64,000 nucleotides of DNA from Brachyhypopomus gauderio (GCF_052324685.1 NW_027506895.1:182501-246500); one strand, 5' to 3'; shown: positions 17,075-28,820, counted from the stretch's first letter. The notes: generated from the sequence alone by a model not told the origin. Numbers and translations: made by a program.

Positions 17075-20000
17075 ATGGCAGAAGGACTTTCCAACGTTAT
17101 GGACCTCGTCTGCTGCCCAATCTGTCTGGATTGGCTGAAGGATCCGGTGACTATTCCCTGTGGACACAGTTTCTGTCGGGGATGTATCAATGACTGCTGG
17201 GATCAGGATGATCAGAAGGGATCCTACAGCTGCCCCCAGTGCAGACACAGCTTCACACCAAGACCTGTTCTCAACAAGAACACCATGCTGGCTGAACTGA
17301 CTGACAAACTGAGGAAGACAAAACTCCAAGATGTTGCTCCTGTTGTCTCCTCTGTTATACCTGGAGATGTGGAGTGTGACGTCTGCACTGAGAGAAAACA
17401 CAACGCTGTCAAGTCCTGCCTGACGTGTCTGCTGTCCTTCTGTGAAGCACATGTTCAGAATCATTATGGATCTCCTGCTTACAAGAAACACAAACTGGTC
17501 GAGGCCTCAGTGAATCTGCAGGAGAAGATCTGTGGACTTCATGACAGGCTCTTGGAGGTTTTTTGCCGCACTGATCAGAAATTGATCTGTTATTTGTGTG
17601 TGATGGATGAACACAGCAGTCATAAGACAGTCTCAGCAGCAGCGGAAAGAACCGAGAAGCAGGTAAAACAATCTGATTCATACAGTTTTTCCAAGTAAAG
17701 GCAATGAAGTGACCAGTTCAGCATTTAAACATGATGCACAATCTGCATCGTCTTTTCCCTGCAGAAGGAGTTGATGGAAACCCAGAGGGAAAACCAACAG
17801 AGACTCCAGTTTGAAGAGCAGAAGCTCCAGGAACTGAACTGGGCGGTGGAGTCTCTCAGGGTGAGTGAGACCAGAGCAGATGACAATGGCTATGTGCCAG
17901 AAGCGCCATTTCAGGACTCTGTTCTGGTTGGTGAGTGCGGAGTGACTCTGGGTGGATCCCTTTTCCAGAACCACTGAGCTCCACTGTGGGAGGCAGCTGC
18001 TTTAAACAGACACCTCATCTCTGTGTCTCCTCTCTCTGTGTCTCCCCTCTGTGTCTCTCCTGTTTCATGTTTCCTCTCTCTGTTTCTCCTTTTTCTGTAT
18101 CCCCTCTCTCTGTGTCCCCCTCTCTCTGTGTCTCCTAACAGTGCTCAGCGCAGGCAGCATTGGAGGAGAGTGACAACCTCTTCACTGAGCTGATTCAGTC
18201 TATTGAGCAAAGACGCTCTGACGTGAAAGAGCTGATCAGAGCTCAGGAAAAGGCTGAACTGGATCACATTCAAGAACTCATGAGGAACGTGGAGCAGGAG
18301 ATCACTGATCTGAGGAGGAGAGACGCTGAGATGGAGAAGCTATCACTTACAGATGATCACATCCACTTCCTCCAGGTAACATCATTTCATAAGGGCTGTC
18401 CAGTGACCCTCATCTGGTGGTTCCCTAATAACAAAATATTATATTATTCTGGTTTGCTATATATGGGTCAAGTTAAGATTTATACTAACGTGAAGTACCA
18501 GCGGTGATTGGAAATTCTTTTTAGTCTGGGATTAGGATTTATTTGCGTATCTGGAAAGTGACCGATGCATGCACTGAAAAATGTACTCTCACTCTATGTG
18601 TGTATCTGTGTCTTCTTTTTTCTTTCAAAAGAATTTCATTTATCTCCCTGGATCTGCAGACCTAACCTGTAACACCATTAGAACATGTGTTTCAATAGAG
18701 GAGCTGAGGAACATTTTCTCTGGGGTGAAGGAACAAGTTGAAAAGCTCCACAAGCCAGAAGTAATCCAATTATCTCGAGGTGTGATATGTGAACAGATAA
18801 TAACAATAATAATAATGGTGATTATGATAAAGCAATAAAAATAATAATATTTTAAATAATTACTATATAATATTTTAAAAAGAACATTGAAAATAAATGA
18901 ATAAAACATAAAAGAACATTTAGAAATGGCATATAAAATGACAGTTTTGAGATGTTTTTTGAAGGTGCCATTTGATGTCATATTTGCAGGTAGAGAATTC
19001 CAGAGCATGCAGCCATAATATCTAAGTTTCTGGGATGACTAGATTTCCAGGAAGCATGTCCAATTTTTCTAAAATAATTTATTGCCCGTCACTGTTCTGA
19101 TGACCTGCACGTTTTCCTTCCTTCTGCCTCCAGATTATCTTCCGATATTTCGATTTGGAGCATCACTTGCAGACTTGGCAAAGAACTTCGGTGAATTTAC
19201 TTTTCAAAAGAAGGGTTGGTTGTTACTACAGTTCTCTTTATTTCAGAGAATGTATGTGTATTCTGTTTAAATACCTACAATTTGGAAGCAAAAAGAAAGA
19301 ATGAGTGAATGAATGATATGTGATCTAATTCTATTTTTTGACTCATCTAATACAGACTTAGTGTAAGCACAAGAAAACCACACGCTATAAATTTCTTTCT
19401 GATTGGACACACAGTAGTGGTGCATACAGGAGTGCGCATATGAGAACGCATCATCTGGTGCTTACAAACCCATGACCCCTAGGGGCCCTCGGAAGAATGA
19501 AAAAATAACACATTGCAATGACTGATTAGTTTTCTAGGAAGACAATATTTTTATTCTCTTGGGCGAGCAGAGTCATCCCACAGCGAAGAGGAAGAGGAGG
19601 AAGAAGAGGACGAGGGCAGTGATGATAATGCTTCTAACAGTACTGACCTTGACAAGCCCGTTGTAGTTCTACCTAAGGTACAGTATGTTTGGTTCTCAAC
19701 GATCTTTTATAGTGAACCAGAATCTAATAACTGCATATTCTGATAATGAGTTTATGCACATACTTGTACTCTAAAAAGGTCAGAGAAATTAAACTCTGTG
19801 GTTTACACCTCTTGACAGGTTGAGGTGAAAACTGGTGAGGAGGATGAAGAGATTCTTTACAATGAGAGAGCAAAGCTTTATAGATGGGACCGTGATTGTA
19901 ACCAATGGAATCAGCGTGGTGTTGGTAACATCAAAATCCTTTTACACCCACTAAAAAAGACCTACCGTGTACTTATGCGACGCGAGAAGGTTTTGAATGT

Positions 20001-20359
20001 GTGTGCCAACCACATCATCACCAAGACCATGGAAATTAAACCAATGAAGAGCTCATTCAACGCATTCAGTTGGACGGCTAATGACTATGCAGGTAGACCG
20101 ACTGAAACAAAAAGCTTTATCTGATTGCACAGTCCAATTTCTATTCCGATATTTGATTTGTTACTAAATTTGAATTTTAAAGTTCTATATGTGAAAGTTC
20201 CAAATGTGTTTTTTTCCCCACGGACACCCAGATGGGGATGCAAAGGTGGAGCAGTTTGCTGCCAAGTTCCTGACTGGTGTTCTCGCTGACGCCTTCAGGA
20301 GAACATTTACAGAATGTCAGAGTGGCATGGCCCAGGTGGATGTGTTGCATACTGTGTAG
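17075..20359 (+). CDS. Predicted chimeric finTRIM-RANBP2 (Ran-binding domain) gene
   Basis: Exons 17075-17662, 17765-17860, 18142-18375 and 18632-18779 form a standard finTRIM front. It has a RING finger with C14, C17, C29, H31, C34, C37, C53 and C56, a B-box 1-like CDVC...CLTC block, a B-box 2 ([16 protein letters not shown]) and a coiled coil with the usual 96- and 234-nt exons. No B30.2 exon follows. Next come exons 19134-19214 (FG piece, [18 protein letters not shown]), 19571-19677 (acidic), 19819-20092 and 20232-20335. These match the last Ran-binding domain of RANBP2 ([33 protein letters not shown]). Exon 18632-18779 ends in phase 1 and the FG exon begins in the fitting phase; all later junctions fit. 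Reading past 20335 reaches TAG at 20357-20359, giving 551 residues with no internal stop. Donors at 19215 and 20336 are weak. Alternative: a truncated TRIM stopping at about 18838 beside an unrelated RANBP2 duplicate. Confidence 0.72.
18790..19035 (-). mobile_element. L2-clade LINE fragment in intron
   Basis: On the minus strand, LWNSLPANM followed by [11 protein letters not shown] is the typical C-terminus of L2/CR1-type reverse transcriptase ORFs. AT-rich sequence follows. It lies in the intron joining the TRIM exons to the RANBP2-derived exons. Confidence 0.7.
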
Positions 20360-20399
20360 CTTCCTGATGTCACTGTTCATTTACACCCATTTGCTGATC

Positions 20400-20776
20400 A
20401 TTGGGGCCGGGGCGGCACGGTGGTGTGGTGGTTAGCACTGTCGCCTCACAGCAAGGCGGTCTGGGTTCGATTCTCGGTCTGGGCTGTTCTGTGTGGAGTT
20501 TGCATGTTCTCCCTGTGCCTGCGTGGGTTTCCTCCGGGTACTCCAGTTTCCTCCCACAGTCCAAAGACATGCGTGTTAGGTTGATTGATCACTCTAAAAT
20601 TGCCCGTAGGTGTGAGTGCGTGCGTGTGTGTTGGCCATGCGGTGGACTGGCGACCTGCCCATGGTGTACCCTGCCTTCGCCCGGAGATGCTGGGATTGGC
20701 TCCAGCCCCCCCGTGACCCCGACTAGCGGGATTAAGCGGTTCAGATAATGGATGGATGGATGGATGAATTGGGGCC
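20400..20776 (+). mobile_element. tRNA-derived SINE with 9-bp target duplication
   Basis: The tRNA-like head (ggcggcacggtggtgtggtg, with a B-box ggttcgattc), the conserved body (cctcccacagtccaaagaca) and a ggatggatggatgga tail are typical of a widespread teleost SINE. The element at 20409-20767 is flanked by the duplication attggggcc (20400-20408 and 20768-20776). It inserted between the Ran-binding exons and the cyclophilin remnant. Confidence 0.9.
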
Positions 20777-20784
20777 ATTAGTAA

Positions 20785-21060
20785 TTTTAGCTTACCAAGA
20801 GAACTTGGTCCATCTATGGAGACAAGTTTGCGGATGAGAACTTTGATATGTAGCACACAAGAGCAGGCCTCCTGTCCATGGCCAATCACGGGAGAGATAC
20901 TAACTCCCAGTTTTTCTTCACCTTGAAGAAAGCTGAGCAATTAGACTTCAAGCATATTGTTTTTGGCTTTGTGAAAAATGGAATGGATGGGAGAACCGGG
21001 TTCTAGGAGTGTAAAGAAAAGAATAACAGTTCTAGATTGTGGACAGCTGTCATTTTCTAT
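20785..21060 (+). pseudogene. Remnant of the RANBP2 cyclophilin-like domain
   Basis: [42 protein letters not shown] and [11 protein letters not shown] are readable in order, matching the C-terminal peptidyl-prolyl isomerase-like domain of RANBP2. The first half of the domain is missing. A TAG replaces the residue after NFDM, and a later frame change precedes a KRITVLDCGQL-like end. The segment therefore cannot make a full cyclophilin fold. It lies in RANBP2 order after the Ran-binding exons, so one ancestral duplication of the RANBP2 3' end probably supplied both. Sequence to about 21170 may be old RANBP2 3'UTR. Confidence 0.85.
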
Positions 21061-22334
21061 ACGATACTGATTTTAAATACTGTGTTTAAAGTTTCTGGCT
21101 CACTCTAACTGTGGAGCCCTGTCCACTGACCCTGTACAGATGATTAAACTGGAGTCATTTTTTATTCATATAAACATTTATTTGATGAGAAATTTGCTCA
21201 GATGAGGAGTGCTATATTGTCACTATAATAATGATACTAACTTGTACTCTTTAGTACAATGTAATGGTATTAATTGTTGTTTTATACCATTAAATTGTTA
21301 TACTGCATTATACTGTTAAGGACCTACATTTTATGCAGATATTTAGAACATGAAGTACCCATCTGTCTGTGTTAAATACAGTACAGCAAATGTTAATTAG
21401 CAAATGCACAGGGATTTGCAAATTGATAATAAAGGTGCATGACCACATAATGTTGTTGTTATTATTATTATTATTGCACTTACCTCATTCTAACTGTCTG
21501 TCTTAACATGTAAGAGATTTGTTCACAATGTCTCCTCTGCAAATTACTTTGACATTTAAATAAACATGAATACTGAGGTCCAGTAATGATTTTGCAACAT
21601 AAAACAACATATGATTGTGCCCTGACTGCACAGAAACCTTTGGAACTTCAAACAGCAATTCACTGAACAGCATATTCTGGCCTGCTTGTCTTAATCTTCT
21701 GTCTCTTCCCAGTTGTCCTCTTGTCGTCTTCCTGTCTGCCACCTGTTTTTCCACATCTGCATCCTCACCAGCTACTTCCTTTGACATTTCTTCAAGAAAA
21801 AATTGTTTTGTTTGTTTTCGAGTCTTCCATAAAGTACAGGAAACGACAACAAGAAAACAAGCCATCAATGCTCAGAGTAACCTGGACTTGGAATGACCCG
21901 TCTTGTAATTTGTTGCCATTTCCTGCATGAAATATGTTAGGAAGCACTGAGCAGAGGTAGCGCTGAGCAGAAGTAGCGTTGAGCAGGGGTAGTGTTGAGC
22001 AGGGGTTATGTCAGACTTTAAGAACTAGTCATGCAATCAATTTATTAATATTTTATTAGGTGAAATCAACATTTTATTAAACTTCATAAATAATTTTTTA
22101 TGTCACTCTCCTTGTGCCATTTCCTGCATAACACATTCCTGTTTTAAACTTTTCTTGAAAAGATCTGATGCTGTTCACATTAAATCTGCTAAATACATAT
22201 ATTATGTTTTTTTTCCTGTAGCCTCTAGGGTGCCAAAAGCCCTATTCAGAGTAGGTTAGTCTGTGATGAAACAGTTTTACATGTATTCTCAGTGGTTAAC
22301 TTTCAGTGATTCAGTGATTTTTGTTCTTTTCTGT
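21061..22334. other. Intergenic; one unidentified minus-strand frame
   Basis: AT-rich. On the minus strand, 21503-21868 holds a 121-codon open frame with a basic-acidic stretch (EEMSKEVAGEDADVEKQVAD, then RGQLGRDRRLRQAG). I do not recognise it and there is no sign of splicing partners. Short imperfect direct repeats of gagcagaagtagcgttgagc type lie at 21949-22006. Confidence 0.35.
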
Positions 22335-22500
22335 TTATACTGTTGTCAACCAGAGGGATACACCCCGCATCTTGAGTCTTGATTCCTCTGAAGGTTTCTT
22401 CCTCATGCTCTAGGGAGTTTTCCTTGCCACTGAATGTGTGAAGCTGGTTTGTCACAACGGCTGATGTAAAAAGTGTTATATAAATAAATTTGACTTTGAC
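22335..22500 (+). mobile_element. L2-related retroposon 3' tail
   Basis: gggagttttccttgccactg, then cacaacggctgatgtaaaaa and a ttatataaataaatttgact end: a classic fish L2/SINE tail. Only the 3' part is present. Confidence 0.75.
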
Positions 22501-22579
22501 CTTTCACATTAAATCCACAGAGCTTTTAAAAGTGCCAGCTAAAGTGAGTAAAGCTGGGTAAAAGATTGTAAAGTGTATG

Positions 22580-22765
22580 TGTGCAGGAAGACCTGACATG
22601 GTTGCAGGAGGAGAAAGAGGTGTCGAATGAATAGGTGCTCCAGGCATTTGATGAGGTCATCATCCATTATAACCAGAAGAAGGAGGAGGTGGTGGAGAAA
22701 GCCAAGCAGGTGGAGGCTCTCATGGAGGAGCTCCGCCTGAAATCCGAATGAGAGTTTAAACTTTC
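22580..22765 (+). pseudogene. Coiled-coil gene fragment, kinesin-heavy-chain-like
   Basis: The frame LTWLQEEKEVSNE, a TAG, then FDEVIIHYNQKKEEVVEKAK and EALMEELRLKSE resembles the stalk of conventional kinesin heavy chain (NYDQKSQEVEDKTKEYE, DELNQKS). The stop and the isolation from other exons mark a dead fragment. The similarity is to a coiled coil, so the family call is tentative. Confidence 0.35.
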
Positions 22766-23714
22766 ATCCTGAATAAAGTAATTGGTGCACACACACTGCA
22801 TCAGTTTGGCTGCAGGTCTTCTCCATGGCTGGGGCTCGAAATCCTTGCGTGAACAGTAACTGCTCAGTGGGGTTAAGGACGGAGAGCGTGGGTGGAGGTG
22901 ATGGAGTAAAAGATGCTGATTGGTGAAAAAATGCTTCATCCAACATGACCAGCTCTGCATCCCCTTTGTCTTCTGCTGTGACGATGGCACGGAGGCTGTT
23001 CAACAACGTGATGTTACCGCCACGTTGGCCCGCAACATTAAAAACAGTTCTGTGGCCAATTATGTTTCTCACTCTTCTTTTTTGTCAGGTTACATCAGCC
23101 ACATCTGTGAAGATAAATTCTTATGAGATTGCATAAGTCAGGCAAAACATGCTGAAAAATAACATCATGTAGACCTACTAGGAACATACCAGCACACAAC
23201 ACTGAGGTGTACATTTCATACCTCAACATATTTACACCGCTTTTATTTGAAGACAGGTCAACTCACCTGCTGTATTTTTGTTGTGCTTAAAGTATAAATA
23301 TAACTCTGATTTAACTCTGAAATATAACTGATTGACGAGCTTACAGATAATCACAGTAAGAGTCTGTTCATTTGATAGCTGTGTTTGATTAGTTTGTTCA
23401 CAGGTGGGTGTGTTGAAGCTCATTGAAATGTAAAAGATGTGATGTAATAGATGTCAGTGTCTAATGAACAGAAGTGTGTTTAGTAGTTTGCAAAACACTG
23501 TATGGTGTGAGACTATGTGCTTGTAGTTCGGCAGATCTGGGCTGAAGTTGTGCTATTTGAGTGTCAGGTTTCACCAACTGTGAGTAATTGTATATTTTTG
23601 TTTAAGTAAGTAAAGTGTATTTGTTGGGAAGCACCATAGCAGCTGAGGCGGGTTGAGACTCAGTAACAGGAGTAGGATTACCTCAGCAGGACATCAGGAG
23701 TAGGATTACCTCAG
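22766..23714. other. Intergenic, no gene recognised
   Basis: Overlapping short frames on both strands at 22667-23136 show no familiar motif. The rest is AT-rich without clear features. Confidence 0.4.
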
Positions 23715-26700
23715 TTGTAACGCGGGTGTACCAACAAGTACACACCACGTAGAGAAAACCATGAGAATGGTGGACCCAAGTGCCGGCTCACATTGACAGT
23801 AAAATAGGCAAAGCCTAACGTTAGTGTGAGAGAGAGACGCGAGAACACAAAAGAAAAGGCAATGCAGAAAACTCAATGCTACAGCACGTCTCATGTGTTT
23901 TATATGCTCAGACTGGGAATGACTATAGATGAGGATATCATCGAGGTAAACAAACACGTAATGTGTTTCTACAGAGGGTGCCCCAACTCTGCACAGTGCG
24001 GGAGAGCCAATCGACCTCAGGATTGTGATGCTGAAGCCAAGAAAACCCCAGGATGAGACGCATATGAGGGGCACTTATAACATAGCTGCTCTCTGTGTTC
24101 TCCTATGGTCAAATCCAAAGGGATAGTCTGCGTGTTAAACTCTCCTACACAAGATGGCGCCTGTGGTGGCATGCCGTCAACTTCGTCTCTCTCGCCTATT
24201 TGATTTATTGATTATAATTACTTTATTGCTATGTGTATTTTGCCAAAATGTATTTGCTATGATTGTTTATAATCGCCAGGACCTTCTTAATATTAGGGCT
24301 CTTAGTGAGTCGCTAATATCAATAAATCCTGGCTTAGGCAAGCAACATATCATTCTTCCACCTGTGCTTGCTGAAGTTCCTGCTCATTTACTGTACTCTC
24401 CCTGCTTACAACCTTGGAAAAAGCGTTCTAAAAAAACGAGGGAAACGAGGTGGCATTATTGTGAAACTCAAGGCCTACTTAGCGGCTTCTCTTGGAGGAC
24501 ATGGTGCTCACCGGTTATGTCGTGGACGCCCTATTCCCGCAATATGGCGAGCACTGCACACGAGAGACTGCTGGATTCGTCCTGTTTTCCCTGAACCCTC
24601 GAGTACTCCTCGAGTACCTCGAGCTTCCTGTCTTCTCTCGACCAGTGTGCAAAAGTTTCTCAGTTACTACGATATTGCTGCTATCCTAGGGGCCGGAGAG
24701 GTGCTACACCTGGGCTGCTTCGACCGCTGAAACGCGCCGTGGTGTCGGCGTCCGAGGAGTCTAAACTTTGTGTGGCATTACTAAATACCAGGTCATTGGT
24801 AAATAAAACATTTTTATTGAATGATTTCTTTACTGCACGGAACTTGGATCTTATGCTACTGACAGAGACTTGGCTTCGGGATGGTGAGTGTACACCGCTG
24901 TCTGAACTCCTTCCACCAGGCTGCTTATTTTTTTAATTCCCCTCGGAGTACGGTGTTACACCGAATTCTGCGACCGTCGAATTTTGTGACCGCAGAGGGC
25001 GCTATTTCGCAGTTTCAGTTCACAGGCACGAGCGCTTTACGAATGCTGCGTAAGCTACGCCGACGCGCTTTCTTTTGTCGTTTTGCTGCTGTCCACGAGC
25101 CAAAATATGAGAGATGCGTGTATTTACATTTTATGTCGTCTGTTAACAAGAATGTTTCATTACAACATTTTTACACGTGACGACAGGAGTAAAGTCAGCC
25201 AATACATACGCCTGAAAATAGCAAACTTTTCATAAGTAAGTTATGTAAGCTGCTGTCATTTGGACCTCATTCCGAATGGTAATTATACACTTCTGAATAA
25301 AATGTTTAAATATAGTCTCTTTTTACTCTATATGTTACCATTAGGGTCAATTTTCAAGAAATATAATCTTTCTTTCCATTTTTATGCTGATGATGTCCAG
25401 ATTTACTTGCCTTTGAATTCTCAATCTGTTAACCCTGTACAGACATTACTTGATTGTTTGACTGATGTTAAAGCCTGGATGTCTGCAAATTTTTTAAACC
25501 TCAATGATAAAAAGACTGAAATTATTATGTTTGGATGTGGCCCAGCAGATATAGCCGCTGGCTCGTTAGGCCCCCTATCAGCAAGGCTACAGTCTTCCGT
25601 AAAAAATCTTGGGGTGATATTGGATGATAGGCTGAAATTTGATCGCCAGGTTAGCTCAGTTGTGAAAAATAGTTTTTATCATTTAAGGGTTTTATCTAAA
25701 GTTAAAGGATATATCTGCCATATAGAGAGTTTGAAACTGTAATTCATGCTTTTATTACTACAAGATTGGACTATTGCAACTCTCTCTATTCTGGCCTTGA
25801 CCAGTCATTGGTGCGCCGTTTACAGCTTGTGCAAAATGCAGCAGCCCGTCTCCTTACTGGTAAACGTAAACGGGATCATATATACCCGGTTCTAGCCTCT
25901 CTTCATTGGCTTCCAGTTGCTTTTAGAATAGATTTTAAAATTTTAATGTTTACTTTTAAAGCCCTTAATGGACTAGCCCCTCAATATTTGATAGAGCTTC
26001 TTCATATTCATGCTCCTGCTAGACTCATCAAGTCAGCTTCTTTTGGTCCCTCCTAGAACAAAACTTAAAACCAAAGGTGACAGAGCCTTTGCAGCAGTAG
26101 CTCCTAGGCTCTGGAATAATTTACCTGAGCACATTCGATCTGCTGATTCCCTTGAGACTTTTAAATCTTCTTTAAAAACATATTTATTTTCATTGGCATA
26201 CAATCATAGTTAAGTACATTTTTAATAGATTCTATTTCATTTTAACTGCCTATTTGGGCTATTGTATTTAATGTATTTTATGCTACTGTTATTATTATTG
26301 TATTTTTTTTTCGTTCATTGATTTTAACTACTTGAAAGTTGTAATACTGCTGAATTTACCTTAGCTTTGATATCGCTTCTCATTTGTACAGCACTTTGGT
26401 CAACCTCGGTTGTTTTAAATGTGCTATATAAATAAAGCTTGACTTGACTCCTGAAACAAACGTATGTCGGTCCAATGCTGCCACTGAAAGAGGTTTTTCT
26501 GGCTACTTAATGGAACACAGAGTTCCTTAGCCAATGAAACGTTGATAAAACTGGCGGCAGCGCCTGAATCAATAAAAGCCAACATGCGCTTTTCCGTAGC
26601 ACCTGCCAGGTTAGAGACACATGGACAAAGTCCATTAGTAGGAGGGCTAGGAGCTGGACCCGCCAGGGCCTCCTGCTTTACTGGAGGGCCGATCCTTTTC

Positions 26701-27615
26701 CCTGGAACTCGGGGCATCTAGAGCGTTGATGCCCCTCACCACCACAATACAGGCATCTGGCTTCTTGAAGACGCATCTGTCTTTCCTGGTGAGCGGACTC
26801 AAACTTGGGGCTAGGCCTGAGCCTGGGGTGTTTTAACACTTCTGCATTCATAGCGACGGTTACCTAATCGCACCGTGAACGCAATCAGAGCATCCAGAGC
26901 TGCGGGAGGGTCACAGAGTGCCAAGTCGTCCTTGAAATCTTCTGATAACCCCTCCTGATATATAGCTATGAGGGTGTCAGTACACCATCCACTCTCGTAG
27001 CCAGAGTTCTAAATCAGAGGGAATACTCAGCGACAGACAACTTAACTTGGTGTAAACGTAACAGACGCTCAACAAACGTTCAAATGAGGAGCATACCTCA
27101 GACTGAGCCTCCCATTGAGGAGTAGCCCAGGCCAGAGCCCTGTCGGCCAGTAATGCCATAATGTTGGCTACTTTTGCACGCTCTGTTGGAAAGCGTGAGG
27201 GCTGTTGCTCAAAGATTAGGGAGCACTGGAGCAAAACACCCCTACACTCTTCAGGATCTCCGGCATAGCAGGCTGGAGATGGGAGAGCGACTTTGTAGCT
27301 TGCTGTGGAGGCGGGCAGTTCTACAGGTCTAACGGGAGGTAGATTGTGAGGATCAGGTGGGGATTTAACTAGGTTTTGTATAGCGGCCGTCATCCCATTG
27401 AGTTGTTCTACTATCTGCCGTAATACCTGATCGTGATTGCCTAGCAATTGCCCCTGGTTAGCGAGAGCTGCCCTGAACTGAGCTGCATCAGGTTTTGCGG
27501 CTGGGTCCATGTTTCAGGCTGAATCGTTCTGTAACACGGGTTACAGAGAAAACCATGAGAATGGTGGATCCAAGTGCCGGCTCACATTGACAGTAAAATA
27601 GGCAAAGCCTAACAT
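23715..27615 (-). mobile_element. Ty3/Gypsy LTR retrotransposon fossil with nested LINE
   Basis: Read on the minus strand, a gag-like start lies near 27510 (MDPAAKPDAAQFRAALANQG), a protease block near 26580 (AFIDSGAAASFINVSLAKEL) and a short reverse-transcriptase piece near 23920-23960 (YVFVYLDDILIYSHSQSEH). A repeat of about 70 bp containing gagaaaaccatgagaatggt occurs at both ends (23751-23823 and 27548-27615) and looks like what remains of the terminal repeats. An L2 LINE is inserted inside. Most of pol is gone; the element is clearly broken with many breaks and looks old. Confidence 0.85.
24147..26450 (+). mobile_element. L2-clade non-LTR retrotransposon, internally deleted
   Basis: An endonuclease start is readable at about 24754-24930 (LNTRSLVNKTFLLNDFF, LMLLTETWL). 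The C-terminal reverse transcriptase runs from about 25310 to 26213 (FHFYADDVQIYLPLNSQS, DYCNSLYSGL, RLQLVQNAAARLLTG, LHWLPVAFRIDFKI, RLWNNLPEHIR). The 3' tail ends in tgctatataaataaagcttg with TTGACTTGACT. Between about 24940 and 25250 the expected endonuclease and N-terminal RT are replaced by unrelated sequence. Frame breaks are present and the copy is dead. It is inserted into a Ty3/Gypsy fossil of opposite orientation. Confidence 0.88.
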
Positions 27616-27616
27616 T

Positions 27617-27795
27617 ATTTGGCAGACGCCCTTATCCAGAGCGACTTACATTTTATCTCATTTTTTATACAAGTGAACAATTAAGGGTTAAAGGCCTTGC
27701 TCAGGCGCACCTCAGTCATGGCCTCAGGTCTGGGAATCGAACCCACGACCCTCTGGTCACAAGACCAGTTCCCTACCACTAGGCCATGACTGCCC
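27617..27795 (-). mobile_element. tRNA-derived SINE (copy 1)
   Basis: On the minus strand the head gcagtcatggcctagtggta and B-box ggttcgattc are followed by a body ending in cgctctggataagggcgtct. A second copy of the same family lies at 48770-48960. Confidence 0.85.
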
Positions 27796-28820
27796 TAGGG
27801 TATCTGGGTGTCAATGGGGTGTGGCTTGTGTTTGTACAAGTGCATGTGATGATGGGCTTTTCGAACCTGCAGTAGAAGGTGTTAAGATCGTCAGGCAGCT
27901 GATGATTTCCCATTGTCTACAGGAGGTGGCCTTTTGTAGCAGGCTTTTCCAGATGGTTGATGGCTCATTGGTTGACATCATTCCATGGAGGTTGTTTGAG
28001 AAGCGTTTCAGAGTTTCTTTATTCATGGGATTCCTTGCCCATCCCCACTTCTATAGGCTTCCTGCTTGGTTTGTTGCAGCTGTTTCAATCTGGCACTAAA
28101 CCTGGGACCATCATTGTTGTGTTAATGCAAGTCCTGGTGGGAACACAGAAGTCAACACAAAAGCTGATATAGGATATCACTGTGTCCAAGTAGGCAGCTT
28201 GTAGCGTTATCAAGCACAACCTAGTCTGTTAATTCCAATAACACAAGTCCCCAATAACATATGCAATCTGAATATCATCAAGAATTAATCAGAATTAAGG
28301 TAAATGAATCCAGTTATATTTTCTTTATATATTTATTTTACATTCTAAAAAATAAAGTATTATGCCAGTAAAAATATTAAGGAAACATTTTCCATTCGTC
28401 TTTTTGAGTTATGCCAACTGCTGAGTTGAGTTTGATCAAATTTTATTGTATGCAAAAAGAAAATGATAGCATGGTAATGTGATTTATTACATCAATTTTT
28501 TAATTAACTTGAAGTTTTTGGGCACATGTTTAGGTTTAATTTATGAAGATAGGTCTTTATAGGCCTTTGTTAATTGTCTGTTAAAAATTTGTGCATTTTC
28601 AAAATTTGTGGAGGGGACTAGCAATGTAATCCATGCGAATTATGGGGTATGACCTTTGTTCTAACTAAGAAACCCCCCCATAACCATTAAACCATGACTC
28701 TGGCCATGTTCGTGAATAGAATAAAGTAACCAGTAGATGTTGTGTTTTGTTGGGACAATCTGTTCAACTTCACTATGCTTTCTGTCCAAACGTCACAGTT
28801 AACTCCAGAATATCTGTGGA
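27796..28820. other. Intergenic, repeat-like
   Basis: A plus-strand frame at 27821-28099 (92 codons) is not recognised. The remainder is AT-rich without recognisable structure. Confidence 0.35.

Noticed and set aside
17075-18838. Plain truncated finTRIM ending at 18838
   Set aside because: Possible as a read-through isoform, but the in-phase downstream exons make the chimera the better model; kept as the alternative.
20785-21060. Functional cyclophilin A exon joined to TRIM
   Set aside because: The sequence matches the RANBP2 cyclophilin-like domain and is truncated with an early stop, so it is not an active TRIM-Cyp.
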